This document shows positions 5,245 to 5,269 of a stretch of 5,269 bases of DNA, one piece after another (the first letter of the stretch is position 1; the number at the start of each line of letters is the position of its first letter). The stretch is from an uncultured Porphyromonas sp. (lineage in GTDB: Bacteria > Bacteroidota > Bacteroidia > Bacteroidales > Porphyromonadaceae), in NCBI GenBank assembly GCA_900546675.1, contig URDQ01000092.1, positions 1 to 5,269 on the forward strand. Reading direction: 5' to 3'. Position numbers and translations under genes: made by a program. The notes beneath the pieces are model-generated. The model did no database searches and was not told the origin of the DNA. It was given only the letters and a program-made list of their open reading frames with translations.

Positions 5245-5269
5245 GAATTGGTTTCATCGAGCTTCTGAT

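Overview
The window looks like chromosome from a Bacteroidota bacterium, most likely Porphyromonas or a close relative. Five convincing protein genes are present, and all belong to families typical of that phylum: an exported DUF4252-like protein, a signal-transducing/universal stress fusion, an 86-residue helix-turn-helix protein with a PDGG(V)VV(I)DD tail, a GH92-like lipoprotein and a DUF721 protein. Starts lack clear Shine-Dalgarno sequences, and the one good promoter box (TATATTTG, minus strand, 5173-5180) fits the Bacteroidota -7 consensus TAnnTTTG. The genus is an inference from protein style and base composition; no database was searched.

Layout. Positions 1-505 hold no convincing gene. 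Most of this is AT-rich and contains a degenerate tandem array (about 74-304): short palindromes of the type TTTCC-TACGT-GGGAA, repeating about every 22 bp. A lone plus-strand gene for an exported DUF4252-like protein follows (506-1078). It converges on a minus-strand block across a 170-bp gap with two hairpins. From right to left the minus-strand block is: a promoter, a DUF721 gene (4856-5146), a GH92-like lipoprotein gene coupled to it by an ATGA overlap (2913-4859), a small DNA-binding protein gene (2557-2817), a strong hairpin terminator, a perfect 9-bp inverted repeat, and the universal stress fusion gene (1249-2433).

How the genes relate. DUF721 and the GH92-like gene almost certainly share one transcript. 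The helix-turn-helix gene follows after 95 bp without an obvious terminator, so it may be reached by read-through. The stress protein gene is separated by a hairpin and probably has its own control. DUF4252 is transcribed independently. No shared pathway links all five.

Most worth a second look are the 22-bp periodic palindrome array, and the GH92-like protein, which keeps the family's C-terminal Asp-Asp signature but is short and has lost or altered other signature motifs. A 25-nt imperfect inverted repeat at the two ends of the window is a weaker, intriguing signal.
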